Source: Rhizoctonia solani (Eukaryota > Basidiomycota > Agaricomycetes > Cantharellales > Ceratobasidiaceae). Taken from it: a DNA stretch of 64,000 bases. A program made the translations under genes and the position numbers. The stretch is taken from positions 1,965,501 through 2,029,500 of the forward strand of contig NC_057372.1 of the NCBI RefSeq assembly GCF_016906535.1. Reading direction: 5' to 3'. Within the stretch, counting starts at the first letter, position 1. Every line of letters starts with the position of its first letter. Under the pieces are notes generated by a model that saw nothing but the letters and a program-made list of their open reading frames with translations, did not search any database and was not told where the DNA came from. Of the stretch, positions 36,142 through 49,461 are shown one piece after another.

Positions 36142-36892
36142 TCACTCGCATTGAGGCGATCTCCTCTCCGTCGGCGGCGGAGTTTGCCATCGAGCCGCAA
36201 ACTGCATAGAAACATAATGTAACGCCCCCAACACCATGAACAATACAAGGAGCTGACAGAGCTCCCCAAATGTAGCTCGCCGCCTGATAGGGACATAGCC
36301 CACGTCCTCACTCGTAATAGCGTTGCCTAGTTGCTCGGTGGGGCGTTCGGAATGGTCCGTTTTGTCGACTTCGTAAACAGAGGTGGCACCGGCCTCGATG
36401 TTCGAAGCGTCGTTTGAGAGCGCCTCAATGGAGATAGCGTTGACTTTTTCGCTTACGATACTCCCGGTACATCGACCTTCGCCGAAAGATGAAGCAACAT
36501 AATAGATCCTAGTCCACGTGGTTTTGTAGGGGCGAGTATTCTTTGCCCTAAGAGAAGGGATGGGGTGGCGGTCAGGCACCCCAGGTGTGCAGCGGGGGTT
36601 GTACCCAGACGCAGAGATCACATTCTTCGACCCGTCAAGGTAATGGAGCGCGATTTCATCGTATCGGTGCTCTTCATATCTATCGATGGACACGAGAGTT
36701 GGCGAATGCGAGGAGCAAGTGGCACGCGGAGTAGAAGGGCCTGGATCTGTTCCATCAGAGGGTTATTAAGTATGAAGAGTTATAGTGTGAAGAAAAATAC
36801 TAACCCAAGATACATTGGTGCAGGCCAACAACTGTTGAGGCACATACCCCAGCGGCCACGGTAGAGCTCAAGAAAACAGCCGCGCTACGCAT
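36142..36892 (-). CDS. Orphan single-pass membrane protein
   Basis: I do not recognise the family. Two exons, joined by a GTTAGT-donor intron near 36750-36805, give about 230 residues. The N-terminus MRSAAVFLSSTVAAGVCAST looks like a signal peptide or signal anchor. The middle is hydrophilic with a few Cys (YNPRCTPGVPDRHP, FGEGRCTGSIV). Near the C-terminus RRRATFGELCQLLVLFMVLG plus ALHYVSMQFAARW forms one hydrophobic segment flanked by Arg on its N side, with a short Pro/Arg-rich tail. A type I membrane protein of the secretory pathway is the inference from this layout. Confidence 0.55.
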
Positions 36893-38386
36893 GTGGATGA
36901 ATAGTGTGGAGGGGGTAGGGCAGCGAAGAGAAGATGAGCTCTGACAGCCTCGCTAGTAGCCAGTTCTTAAGCTATCTGTCGAGGTTGGTATCAACATATT
37001 GAGGCCTCCCGCGCAAAAGAATATCCGGCGAACCGGCATGGCACGTCCTTTCATTCGATCTCGTTTAGGATGTCGGTGGTGATCCCAGAAATCATGTCGC
37101 GTAGCATCGGACACGGTAAGTCCCTCGGTCCCCACCAGAACAGATGGACTGGCCAGGACTGACCCTGGACTGAAGTCCTGGTGCACCCGTTAAATGTGAA
37201 AAGGAGAAGCAATGTTCCACCCACTATCCCTGGCCATGAGATGTAACCTTCTATCACATCATGGAGCTTAACCTTATTATACGGGAGATAGGGCAGAGAA
37301 AGTAATATGAGATTGCAACAAGTACCCAACATCAAAACTATTCAGGTTTGGCTATAACCACATTCGTCATAGATCTCAAAAGAGGATATCGAACGGTGAA
37401 CAAATTCATTATACTCGGCAACGACTTTCCAATTTCTGCTACTTGCCCGGGTCTCAAGTGATGGACATGTGTCGTTAGCTTTGACACCAAACTAGGGCCG
37501 TATTGTATACTTTCAGTTTATGACGTTTTATATACTTCAAGGTGATACTGCCTAACAGAGAACGAATCATACAGCGCATATATCCCCCGCACTTTCAATA
37601 CCAGGCAACTTCCGGAATTGGATGAGAAATAAGGTTCAATGCTAGCGATTGTACGTACCAGCAAACGAGTGACCTGGTCTATCCGTCCAGAACTTCGGGC
37701 CTGATTCTTCCTGTGTGCCGGGTTTGAGCGCCAATTCCTGCGCTCCAGCGACGTGGGCACCCGTACACTGAAATCGGGTCCGGCATTCGAGGTGTAGAGC
37801 CACCTAGCGACGCTGCCTCCGCCAGACATAATTAGTTACTCATTCGGTCTTTAAACACAACCCGGCATTCTTGCCTTTGTTGGTCGGAGCCAAAACAATC
37901 CCCTTGGTGTGTGAATATCGCAATACCAGTAGTTGAGATATGTACGCACTTGTTCAAGCTGGCCGAAGTTAGTAAATATCTGGAATCGAGAAATTGGTGG
38001 TTACTGCACAGATTCATCGGGGAGAATTGTCTTCAGGGAAATCCAGATCAAGATTTTAGGGTGTCGTCTTCAATTTACCTTGGTGCAGATATTGGTCAAA
38101 TGGGTTATAATTCGCTTCTATGTGTATATGCAAACACGAGTTTAGCAAGGTATAGACACCCTCGGTCGGTGCCGTCATCTACGATTACCAGGCTGAGGAT
38201 TTGAGCAAGCTTTGTTTGATACACAGTTTGTTTCAAGTTATTTGTACAGTTAGTCACGTGGATTCCGTCTTGTTTATCCTCCCTCATCCCTCTAGGTTCA
38301 GACCTATTCAGGTCTCCAGGTGCAAACCAGGCTTTCCCGTCGATCATATGACCCATACGACACAATATTCTTGAGTACCCTTATAA
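36893..38386. other. 1.5-kb region without a clear gene
   Basis: Contains short open frames on both strands, the best being the minus-strand frame listed separately. A hydrophobic minus frame at 37051-37335 has no splice or family support. Probably promoter and UTR for the flanking genes. Confidence 0.4.
37659..37829 (-). CDS. Possible first exon of an unknown gene
   Basis: ATG at 37829 opens MSGGGSVARWLYTSNAGPDF and runs 57 codons of ordinary composition to an in-frame GTACGT donor at 37658. No matching downstream exon or family could be identified, so this is weak. Confidence 0.2.
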
Positions 38387-39655
38387 ATGCCAAACACACG
38401 AACGGCTACTTTCAGAACCTACGGTTCTCGCGGGTCCGGGGCCCGTACAAGGACACCTTCCGATGATATCATTGTTGACGAGGAGATACCAGAATCGAGT
38501 GCACACAACGGTAAGTTCTCTATCGTGCTCCTGTCTCAATAGGCCAACATATTTAACAGGGGCCAAGACGTCATTCTCGGCATTGAAACGCAAATGTTCG
38601 TCCCCGAACCTACATTCGTTCTTCGGAGGAGCCCAGACTCTGAAGAAACCTAAGCTTTCTGCTCGGTCCGGTAAATCGATACCCAAGTGTCACAATAGTA
38701 CCCAGAACATTTCAGATATCCCAGCACTCGCACAGCTTCATTTCCTCTCTAAAGATACGTTGGTGACGTGCAAATTGTGTAATCTTTCATACACACGGGG
38801 GGCTCCAGAAGATGAAAGCCTTCATCGTTCGCATTGTTTGCGAGTCATTAAAGGGATGGAATGGTCCCGGGAGGAACGTACCCTGGAGAAACCATTAGGT
38901 TCAGGAACGTCGCATGTCGAAATAGTGGAAGAGCGCTGCGCACTCCCCAATGGTGATGTTGGAAGGATAGTGAGGATAAGATGTGATGTGACCAAGGGGA
39001 AGTTGGGCCAAAAAGTACGTTCTTCGACGTTTCGCTATGGATTGTCTGACCATCTTGGCTTTCAGGTTACGATGTTGCTTTCAACAATAAATAAAGCTCT
39101 CTCCGCACCTTCTTTGCCCGGTTCTGGACTTAGCTCATCCAAAGCCTATGTGATGATAATTCCCGCCAAACCCAAGTTGGGAGCCAAAAATAAAACGTTG
39201 GCAAAGCGGCCCAACACTGAACGTATTGTCGGTTGTGTTGTCACTACTCATATTACGAGCGCGATGCGTGTTATCGATAGTAGTGAGCTCGAATCATCAG
39301 ATGTATCAAAGTCTAACCTTGTCTGCGTGGATATCGACGATTCCAGCGGAAATGTCTATTGCGAGTGAGTCTCTGGCTCTACTCCCCCTGTATGGATCCA
39401 AACTAATCGTGCTTACCCCACAGTCCTACCCCTATACCAGCAACCTTAGGAATTCCACGTTTGTTTGTAGTACCTTCCCATCGCCGTCAAGGAATTGCGC
39501 AGGCGCTACTAAATGCGGCTGCCAAAACTGCCGTATGGGGATGTCCTCTCGATCCTACTGGAGGGCAGATCGCGTTTTCTCAGCCTACGGCGAGTGGCCG
39601 CGCTATAATGAAGGCATGGGGCGGAGATAGCATTCATATCTACGACGAACAATAG
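38387..39655 (+). CDS. ECO1: Cohesin acetyltransferase Eco1/ESCO type
   Basis: Acetylates Smc3 to establish sister-chromatid cohesion in S phase. The N-terminal part carries SSPNLHSFFGG, similar to a PCNA-interacting (PIP) box but without the usual Gln. Next is the family C2H2 zinc finger, CKLCNLSYTRGAPEDESLHR followed by SHC, then IVRIRCDVTKGKLGQK. The acetyltransferase part shows ERIVGCVVTTHITSAMRVID, the acetyl-CoA loop GIPRLFVVPSHRRQGIAQAL and GGQIAFSQPTASGRAIMKAW near the end (the AFSQPT motif). ATG at 38387; introns near 38510-38558, a 51-nt in-frame one near 39015-39065, and one near 39366-39422. No frame breaks here. Confidence 0.92.
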
Positions 39656-40189
39656 GCTCTGAGCTCGGACTGAATTTTCTCCCCGTTTTGCTTAATTTAA
39701 CTTTGAGCTCAATACTCTTGATTTAACCCGTTACAGTAATTCGCTCTAGCCCTACCCGATTTCCAGTTCCAGCCTGTACTTTCGCCTCAAGGTCTTGATT
39801 AATGGTTTGCCACAGTTAATTTGAGGTGTTGGCTCATCGACCAAAGAGTGAACCCTTCATTCAGATGTGAAGTCTACGTAATTAGGATATGCTCGACTTT
39901 TCTACAAGAGGATGCACGACTGTTGGATTGGGGGCATATGTAGAATTAGCATAGGTAGGTTGATCTCGCCTCACATTTATCTACCATATGCTATCAACCA
40001 CGTCCGCATTTACATCCCACCGGGTCGCATCATACATCAGTCGGCCCAACTTCTCCGACTTCCACTCAGGTTTTCTACATGATGTAGCGTCACGGCTTCC
40101 TCGGGCCGCGCTCGCCTGTCATGATCTGGAGCTCGTAATGTGAACGCGTGCAAAGTAGCCACGCTCGCTTCGCGTACAGTACTGAGTGA
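39656..40189. other. Intergenic, convergent
   Basis: About 530 bp between two converging genes. Nothing recognised. Confidence 0.5.
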
Positions 40190-42270
40190 TTAGATTAAGG
40201 TTTTCAGGGAAATGTCAAGTGGAGACCCACATGAAATGAACATTAGAATCCAAATCAGATTCCCTCCTGCAAATTTAAGTGAAATCGACCACTGGAACAA
40301 AGAAGTTGCCAGGACTGGGCCTAATGTTTGTCCCAACAAGATACATATTGTTGAGACGCCTGGAAAGCGCATCAGTGGAGCGCATCAAGTACGTTATCAG
40401 ACAGGGTTGAGTTACCAATGAGTCTCGCCAAAGCTTCGTCTGATGGGGAGACCAGATTTACCATTTGTGAGTTAGCGGCTAAACCAGAAAATTTTATTAG
40501 TGGACCGGAACGAGACGCCGCCTGATAAACTTGCTCCAGACAAACCCAGCAAAGGACCACTAGGGGATAAGCATGTAAGTTCAGGGTGGTACAAGGATGA
40601 CGAACATCTTGCTTACGATTGTAAACCATATTATCACAAAGACTTGAAATAAGAATCCTTCCGATGAATTATTGACTCTTGCCCAGAGACTAAGTAGGGG
40701 ATAACATAGTCCTGACAGTACCCACATGGCCATCGACCACGCATATAACCTGTAAAGGCCTAGTTTCCTTTCTATGGGCGCATAAATGAGCATCGTGAGT
40801 ACGTGGAGAAGGCCACGAATGCTCAATTGTAACCCAATCGACGACTCTGAGGCACCCAGCCCTCCCTTGCTAATAGGAGTGAACGCCCAAAGTGGGTATA
40901 GAGTAAACCAGGCAGCTAAAATATTCTAATCAATGTCGGATGTTCTAAATCGAGAACAGTCGAGACGGGAACGCACCGGCAAGGAATGCAAGGGCAAAGC
41001 TCGTTATAAGAACGGGAATTGTAGTTGGCGTTAGCACGGACCAAACCGAAACTGGTCCGTTGGTTGCCAATAAGGACTCGGAAGCGGCCTGGTACTCAGA
41101 GTCATCCGTAGCCTCGCGCTCGTGCCTTCCTCTACGAAACGAGATGCTCCCAACCGGATTGTTGACAAATCCGTCCAGCCCTGGTCCTGTGCTAGTGGTC
41201 GAGTAAACACTCGCGCGCATTGAAACAGACATCTGCCTTTCTCGTTTACGGGTCCAACCATCTTTCGAGGGGAGAGTCTGTGGAATGCTTAGTATCGAAT
41301 GAATGGCGTATTGTTCGTACTCTTACTTCAGGAAGGGCAATCATTATAATGAGTACGGTAATTCCCGATAATAATATTCCAACGAAACATGGTAGCGCAA
41401 AGGGGTTATTCTTCCAGAAATCGCCTTGAAATGCTGAAAAACGATCACTTGGATGAACAAGAAACCCACCAATCGAGGGGCCTGAGTGCAAATGTCATTC
41501 GATGTGTGCATAACGGGGCAGCACAGCGACGTAAACTAACTTATCATGTTCCCTACATTATCAGTTAGGATGAATTCTCTTGGCTACAGCATCGAAAAAA
41601 AACACACCTACGGAGTAGGCCACATTGATAGCTGAGTAGGCTCCCGAAGCACTTGCAGCATCGGCTACTTCGCCCAATATGGTGAATGAGCCAGTCCATG
41701 TCCAGTTCGGGCCAAAGGCGCCCCCAATACATCGGCTAACAAAGATACCTAGGAAACTGCGCCCAGTGCCAAAGAAGAATAGGGAAACCATTGTTCCGAT
41801 CATACTCGCAATCATAACAGGCTTCCGACCAAAGGCATCACTGAGATAGCTGCACGGAATTGTGGTCACAAATCCGGCCAGTGCAAGTCCACTCTCCTTT
41901 ACAGCCTCATTCAGTATTTGTTGATGAATAGACGATGTGCTTCTCACAAGTAGCCCCGAGTAATAACCCGCCGAATCTGAATCCTTCGCTATTCCTAGTT
42001 CAACAACCATCTGGTCTGTATTGTTTAACTCGGTGAATGGCCCCAAGCGTATACATACTCACTGATGAAGGGATAAACTACTTGAAAGGAAGCGATCACC
42101 ATGGCATTAGCAATGCAAAGGATAGTAATGATCCTGTAATAATCTTTGCTGCGTCCTCCAAGGGCCTGGTTATCCTCATGTCGTTGGGGAGAATCCCGTG
42201 ATTCCAAGTATGCGTCGCCGTCATAGTCTTCGGACAATAAGCCTGACTGTTCTTGTTGATCCGAGTTCAT
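40190..42270 (-). CDS. MFS transporter (ZIFL/DHA-like)
   Basis: Twelve-helix transporter. ATG at 42270 gives a hydrophilic, acidic N-terminus (MNSDQQEQSGLLSEDYDGDA), then the first helix IITILCIANAMVIASFQVVY. Helices 3-5 include KESGLALAGFVTTIPCSYLS, DAFGRKPVMIASMIGTMVSL (the MFS loop motif D-x-x-G-R-K) and SRCIGGAFGPNWTWTGSFTI. A long loop around 41050-41270 is rich in charged residues. Later helices include TTIPVLITSFALAFLAG and the final GPVLATSLFQWSISLKFAGG plus NLIWILMFISCG. The layout is like fungal relatives of plant zinc-induced facilitator-like and yeast YCR023C proteins. The substrate is unknown. It is divergent from the CCHC protein gene. Confidence 0.78.
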
Positions 42271-42783
42271 AGGGCAAGGTACATACAAACTAGGTGAAAC
42301 TAACAGTGCTTAAAGTGCAGCCACTTCCGCGACGAACTCAGGGTGATGGTGGCGCAGTGGAGAAGTCTAGGAGATAGCTACGAGAAAGATAAAACCCTAT
42401 GTAACACCCCTGGCTGAAGCCTGAGCGCGCTTGACCGTCGAGCCTGAACGGAGCGGAGTACCAGTGACCAGCAGAAAAGAACAGCTCCGAGCACAGTGCT
42501 CAGCACTTGTCGGTTGTGATCGAACGCGCTATTCGCCTCTCCACAATGAGGTTGATAACAAGATAAAGTAACGATACTGTCGAGTCTAACAAAAAGGGTT
42601 TATATTAATTATGTAACCGGGCAGGGTCTGGGGTGCGTACCTGATATTTTTGCAATCTGGAGGGCGCGCTCCATCCACAACTCGACCACCACACCAAAGT
42701 GCTCTTGTCAAAGTAAGTCAGCTTGTGTACTATTGCGAGTTAAGCTGACAAGGTATATTGTCCAGTTTACCGTAATTTAAGAA
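42271..42783. other. Divergent promoter of MFS and CCHC genes
   Basis: No gene is seen in about 510 bp. Confidence 0.5.
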
Positions 42784-43766
<983 letters not shown>

Positions 43767-44298
43767 GATGATGAAACGCGGCGAGATGTTTTTTAGCTTT
43801 CAACGATCGATCTTTTTGTCTCTTACCATTCTCGACCGCATATCCAGACCTAGCATGTTCCATTCACGCATTCCCGTTTAATGTTCCAACAGATCTCGAG
43901 ATCTCTTTGTACTAGTTTGTCGTGTACGATTTGACAGATATAGGAGAAATTTGCGTGCATTTAACCGTCGTTTAGATTTGGCGTCGTGGAATCTTAGTGC
44001 AAGTCGACTGGTTCTGTAGGTGATGTGATCACATAGGGTAAGATAGATTATATCCCATAACAAATAACCTAAACCGTATTTTCTTGAATGTGCCGCATGG
44101 TTTGGTGTGGTTGATGTGCATTCACTCATAGTATGCGTATATAATCCTTTATAGCGTTCTTTTTTGAAAATTCATTACGACCGTGGTTTCAATGCGCTCG
44201 TTGAGTGATGGGTAAATTTTGGTGCAATTGCATAGTTGTAGCCCAACCTTCTACAAACACAAATTGTACGTTTTCATTCCGAGGTAAATCTATGCTCT
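43767..44298. other. Intergenic, convergent
   Basis: About 530 bp between converging genes. Nothing recognised. Confidence 0.5.
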
Positions 44299-44663
44299 TC
44301 ACACTGCCGCGGACTTGGGTACGGCGTCAGCGTCCTTGGGAGGGTTGATCCATTGCTATTTATACCAAACTGTAAGCCAACCATCTCTCGTTCTTTCACG
44401 ATCGATAAACGATACTCACGGCTTCGCTAGACTTGCCAGACTCCCACTTTTGGTACTTCAAAGATGAAAGACCACGCTTCTCGGCAGAGACACGGGCGTT
44501 CTCGTTCAACGAGCGGGCAAGGGCACGGCCTGCAATGAGAGAGTAGCGGTTGTACCTACGTGGGAGAATTTAAACAGTAAGATATCTATCGATATATATA
44601 TAACATGGCCAAGTCCTAATTTACTCACGAGAAGTGTGCTCTCCAAGCTGCAGCAGTGCTCAT
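44299..44663 (-). CDS. ATP15: Mitochondrial ATP synthase epsilon subunit
   Basis: Three small exons give about 75 residues: MSTAAAWRAHFS, YNRYSLIAGRALARSLNENA, EKRGLSSLKYQKWESGKSSE and finally QWINPPKDADAVPKSAAV. The pattern W-R...Y..YS.IA..A.R.SL and K-W-x-x-G-K fits the epsilon chain of the F1 stalk, a protein of 50-75 residues in fungi and animals. The last acceptor is placed at TAAATAG so that the frame reaches the TGA at 44299. It acts in the mitochondrial matrix side of complex V. ATG at 44663. Confidence 0.8.
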
Positions 44664-45577
44664 GATGACTTATGGATGAATCGAAATTCGGTTGGGTAGG
44701 TGGGAGGAACGGTACGGGCAACGCCGGGTGTCACAACACGATCAAAGTCAAGGCGTCACCAGACTGGCACGTGATATCGGCGCTTAAAGTCTTGGGATAT
44801 TATCACCTGTCACTCGGCTTTCTTGGATAACTCTGCTCATTGTTCTGTTATTCGGTATGTTGGTGTATACAAGCCATCTTTTGTACCTGAGCTTTCTCGA
44901 AAACTGCCAGTCCTCAATCAAACCCAGCACTATGGACATTATTCCTTGGCAGAACAATTCGGTAACTGGCGACCTCTGACTCATGGAACATTACACACGC
45001 GCTAGTTCCGAGCGGAGTGCTTATGCCCGTACTAGGATAGCTTCTATCACTCAAAAATAACAGGAGCTCTTTCAGCGGGCTAAAAGAATAAATTCTCGGT
45101 GCGTCAATTCCTAACAGCGCTATTCTAGACACGATCCATGGTTCCTCGTACTCATACATTTTTTTGGTTACACACTCCTCGCAGAGAAATAGTTGATACG
45201 ACCTTCGTCTCCTTTTCTTAATGAGCTTGAGCTTAATTCTCGCATTCTTGTCCCTTGTTCAAGACCGAGATTTCCGGTTCTAGTCCAACGGGATGCTCCA
45301 GTCAGCATGGTGCGATGATCATCGGCGTATCGCTTCCCAATCAGGGTCTTAAACTGGTATAGTTTCACACGAGACCGTATGATGACTGCACGATACTAGA
45401 TTTTAGGCGTATTTTCGAGGGCCATGAGTGGGTCGTTTCGACGTCGTGGCTGTGATATTATGTGCCTATCGATTGCCGTATGGTCCTCCCCGAGAGTGTA
45501 TATAAAGTCCAGACTTTAATGAGCTATTCCTTGTGAACTTCACCCGCGAGCGGACCCGAGATCGAAAAAATTGTAGC
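44664..45577. other. Divergent promoter region
   Basis: About 900 bp between the ATP synthase gene and the methyltransferase. Short frames only. TATATAAAG near 45498 could be the TATA box of the methyltransferase. Confidence 0.45.
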
Positions 45578-47006
45578 ATGGAAAACCCTTCAAACGGGTG
45601 AGTACCCATAATGTCTTTGCCATTTAATTAATATACATTTATATAGCTTGGGCGAGTTGCGGGGCGTGCACGGACGGCGACTCAATTCGCTAAACAAGGT
45701 AATCAATCATATGGGATGAAGTGCGAAACGCTCACTTTTAGGGTAGGACTATATGCTACCTGCGGATAGCGTGGAGATGAAGGTACCAAGGGGATAGCAA
45801 TTAAAATACTATAATGTTAATCATGATCTGAAAGCGTCTAAACACGCAGCACAGAACACTGCGTACCGGGCTCGGGGGACTTTATCCGGAGAATTATGCG
45901 GAATCCATCACTCGCAGGCTGGCACCCCAACAAGGAGAAACGGTTCGAATCTGCGATCTAGGGAGCGGCTCAGGCGACTGGTGTGTTGAAAACAGTGGTG
46001 TGATGCTAGTGCCGGATCTTACTCGAGAACAGGGCAGCAGAGATGGCGACTGCTTTTCCTCATTCTGAGGTGCTCGCCATTGACCTGGCACCTGGGGTTC
46101 CAGTGTATGTCCAGATTCTTGAAATTTATTCAACCTTCTGATGCTTCGATTTTGGCGCTAGGAATATACCATCGAACCTACAGCGAGTAACTTTCCCCTG
46201 AAGAGCAATTGTATGCTCACTTGGAATGAATATACAGGTTCAAAGTTGCAGATGTAACACGAGAAGTCCCTGAGTATTATAATCAATTCGATTTGATTCA
46301 AGGGCGATGTATAGCAAACGGGGTATGAGCCGCTCATAGTCAGTATATGCTTGAATTAACAAGTTTTTTTTTTCAGATTAAAAACTACAAGGGTCTATTT
46401 ACTTCGATTCACCACTACCTCAAACCTGGAGGAATTCTCATTTCAGCAGAAGGTAGGATAACCAAAGCCATTCTGAACCATATTGATTCAACCGCGCATG
46501 ATTTAGGATATTTTGAGGTTTTGGGAGAAGACTTGAAACCCATGGAACCAAAAGAATCAGGGGACTCGCGAAATTACTCTTTGAAGCAGGCAAAAGACAA
46601 ATACCACCGAATGACTCGAGTGTGGGCGTTGAGAATGTGGCCGATTACTTGGAAGTCTGGATAAAAGGGCACGGCGGTTTCGAAGAAATAAAAGAGCACA
46701 ACATCTACATCCCTGTAGGCTGGGAGGGGTCTACAGAGTTGTGCAAAGAGCCGCATCTGGCAGGCCAATTGATGCTTCAAAACACACGGGTTGGTTTACA
46801 CGTTTACACCCGTGTAAGTGCGGTCACTAATCACGGACATCAATCAGAGCTTTACTGGCGCTTGGAAGCCGATGTTCCTGTCCATGGGACTGCCTGAAGC
46901 GGACGTGGATAGATGGGTTGCATTGGCGCAGGAGGAGCTAGAGAACCCAGAGACAACGAGAGGATACGTTAGATTTCGATTTATTTGTGCCGTGAAAGGG
47001 AGATAA
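45578..47006 (+). CDS. LaeA-like SAM-dependent methyltransferase
   Basis: Class I methyltransferase of the fungal LaeA/UMTA type. Exons join as MENPSNG, LGELRGVHGRRLNSLNK, DYMLPADSVEMK, HRTLRTGLGGLYPENYAESI, VRICDLGSGSGDW (SAM motif I, D/E-x-G-x-G-x-G), AAEMATAFPHSEVLAIDLAP, NIPSNLQ, FKVADVTREVPEYYNQFDLI, QGRCIANGIKNYKGLF and YLKPGGILISAEG. One G is missing in the run at 46560-46563; after it GLAKLLFEAGKRQIPPNDSS and VENVADYLEVWIKGHGGFEE lie in the next frame. The end is SFTGAWKPMFLSMGLPEADV and YVRFRFICAVKGR. The splice near 46180-46240 is unsettled. LaeA regulates secondary metabolism, but most paralogs in basidiomycetes have no known substrate. Confidence 0.82.
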
Positions 47007-47192
47007 TGTATGGTTGTTGTCTGGAGCTGTAATTCTGATGCAGGGACATATTTGCTGGATTAGATAAATGCGTGACTTGGATTGGCACGGCTCAAACCGG
47101 AGTGCCGCCGGCAAGATAATCAGCACAACCAAACAGTGTGGCGGGGGATATCATTTCACCACAACTTTCCCGTGCCCAACTCCATCATCGTC

Positions 47193-47911
47193 ATGAACGT
47201 CCTACGTGCCTCCAGGATTGCCACCCGCCCTCGTGCGCTCCTTGCTGTCCGTGCAGCATCGACGACGGCATCTCCTATTCGCTCTTCGAATTCCGCGGTT
47301 TCCCTGGCAAACGTAGAGGCACAATGGGAGAGATTGTCATCTGAGGAACAGGTCGAGGTCCATCGTGAGCTCGAGGCTCTCCAGAAGAGGGACTGGAAGA
47401 CACTGTCCATCGATGAGAAGAAGGCTGGTGAGTGTCTGCTCGGCAACTATTTGTTCGAGTTTTTCACATCGCTGCGATCTTTCTTGTCTGAGATCGGGCC
47501 ATCGTCCTATGCGTGTAATGACTCCTTATTTATAGCCTATTTTGTTGCTTTCGGTCCCCATGGGCCTCGCACACCTGTAACTCCCGAGGGACAGACCATG
47601 AAGGTTATTGGCGGTACTATCTTTATCCTTGCTCTTGCGTCGGGTGCATTTGGTATCATCAGGTCTTATGGTCAGTGTTCGTTTCTATTATATGTTGTGT
47701 GGTTGCCTGATAAGGTGTGTAGGTACTACCCCTCACACAATCTCCAAGGAGTATCAGCAATCCATGAACGAGCGTGCTTTGGAGCAGAAGATGAACCCGC
47801 TTACCGGTGAGAAATCTGATACATATCGTAATTCGCGAGCTCACATTGGCGAACCCACCAGGTATCGCCTCCGAGGGCTACAAGGGTACTGGCTTCGTCA
47901 CCCGCACTTAA
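47193..47911 (+). CDS. COX5: Cytochrome c oxidase subunit IV (yeast Cox5 family)
   Basis: Nuclear-encoded subunit of complex IV in the inner mitochondrial membrane. The N-terminus MNVLRASRIATRPRALLAVR is Arg-rich without acidic residues, a typical presequence. The mature part has AQWERLSSEEQVEVHRELEA, RDWKTLSIDEKKA, AYFVAFGPHGPRTPVTPEGQ and one membrane helix VIGGTIFILALASGAFGII. After that come HTISKEYQQSMNERALEQKM and NPLTGIASEGYKGTGFVTRT. Four exons; no breaks. Length of about 165 residues fits the family. Confidence 0.92.
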
Positions 47912-48186
47912 AACGCTCGCGGGAGGGATCTTTGGTAGTCGGACGCAAAGTGGGACGCCCCTGGACGACCCGACGTCCCGCTCAAATATTTTACTTATTC
48001 CCTGACCTAGCCCCGACCGCCCCGGCAGCCTCATTCTCTCTACCCATGTGTATTAAACTAAAATACAGGACGTGTTTTTCTTCCTTTTTTTCTATCACCC
48101 AGCGGTCGAGTCCATCGTTTTGCGAAGAAATGTCTATTTTACCCAAGCCCTAGTCCGGGAGCATACAGTGTGCTACTTGCACAAAA

Positions 48187-49461
48187 TTAACTCAATATGA
48201 TAGTATGGAAGTTTGGAAACACCAATTCATCTTCCAATGTCTTTCGCAGCACGTCCTGAAGGAATCTATACACATATAAGCAAATGAGTACCTTTAAATG
48301 AGGTTAAATGCGTACCTTTCAACTCTCGACACATTCCTCAACACATGCTTATCTGTCTGCCCAATTTCCGTCTCTATTAGGATCGAAGGCAAAAGTCGTT
48401 GACCAATAGGAAGAGACCTGTCAATGGGCGAAGGTGAAGGTTGCATGCGTTCAGGAGTTCTAGGTGGGCCATTTTCAGCACCGGGCCTTGAAAGTGAATC
48501 ATTACTATCCGTTCTTCGGTTCCTCCTATCACTGGCCAGACCATACGGGTCCAGGTCGTCGACTATGCATATATGAACTCGGCGCCTTGGGCCCTCGTAT
48601 GCTACCACGACCTCTCCATCAAAAACCAGGCCTAGAGTAAATGACATAAAATGAAAAAAAGTCTAACCGTGGGAGGAAACAACTCACCCGTAACGCGGAG
48701 CTTGACTGGCAGAGTCAGGAAAGATTCTGAAGGATAATTCAGGAGCACACTCGTCTTGATCGTCAAACGTAAATTAGAATGAAACAAAACATGTAGATGC
48801 ATCTGCAGGGCTGGGGCCGGAGCCGGCTCTGGAGCCTGCTTGCTCTCCTCGTCTGTCTGCGTGGGAGGCTTCACGGCGGGACCTCCTCTTCGGGCGTCCT
48901 CTCCTCTTCTTGCGGCGTTCGTCGACCTGAGCGGCCGCCCAGAGGCGAAAAGCCAATACCAACGTTGCCCATACCTGCGAACGCCATGCCACCGGGTCCC
49001 AAACTTCTAGGGAGGCCATGGATCCCGATCCCACCGACCCCGGCCCCGCCAAAAAAGTCACGCGCTGCAAACGGCGAGCCCATGCCTGGTGACCGAGGTT
49101 CCATTTCTGGGATCTCGCGGGTGGCTCTTCGTCGAGGTACCCATTCGTATTCCTCCTCTTCCTCGTCGTATCGAACACCTTCGCCTCCGTCTTGAGAGCC
49201 TTCGTCTTCGGAATATTCTTCGAGGAAATCGGGGTGAATGTCTCGTACGTCGACGACTTCAATTTCGGGAGGGTTGGATCCAAACTCGAATGAGGTGACC
49301 TCAGAGGGACCAATAAACGAGGGACGGGAAGCCGAGGCGAGCGTTCGATTGAGTGCGTCGACTAACGTGTCGGCTAGTGATTGCTGTAAAGAATCCCAGG
49401 CTAAATCGACAGACCTAGTCGTATGTATATAGCTCTTGTCAGTATTCAACGAGAATTTCAA
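48187..49461 (-). CDS. MDM12: Mdm12, ERMES complex subunit
   Basis: Lipid-transfer protein of the ER-mitochondria encounter structure. The SMP domain begins SVDLAWDSLQQSLADTLVDA, then RPSFIGPSEVTSFEFGSNPP and EIEVVDVRDIHPDFLEEYSE, the hallmark of Mdm12. A long acidic and Gly/Pro-rich insertion follows. The second half shows MHLHVLFHSNLRLTIKTSVL, FLTLPVKLRVTG, LVFDGEVVVAYEG and RVHICIVDDLDP, ending FLQDVLRKTLEDELVFPNFH. One base is missing in the run at 48878-48880 (EEEVP|AVKPP). The start is uncertain: family members start M-S-[IV]-[DE]-L, and an AG just before SVDL suggests that the initiator Met lies in a tiny upstream exon; 49461 is the nearest in-frame ATG. Confidence 0.88.

Noticed and set aside
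37051..37335. Minus-strand 94-codon frame with hydrophobic parts
   Set aside because: No signal, splice or family support, and the plus strand and other frames are equally open.
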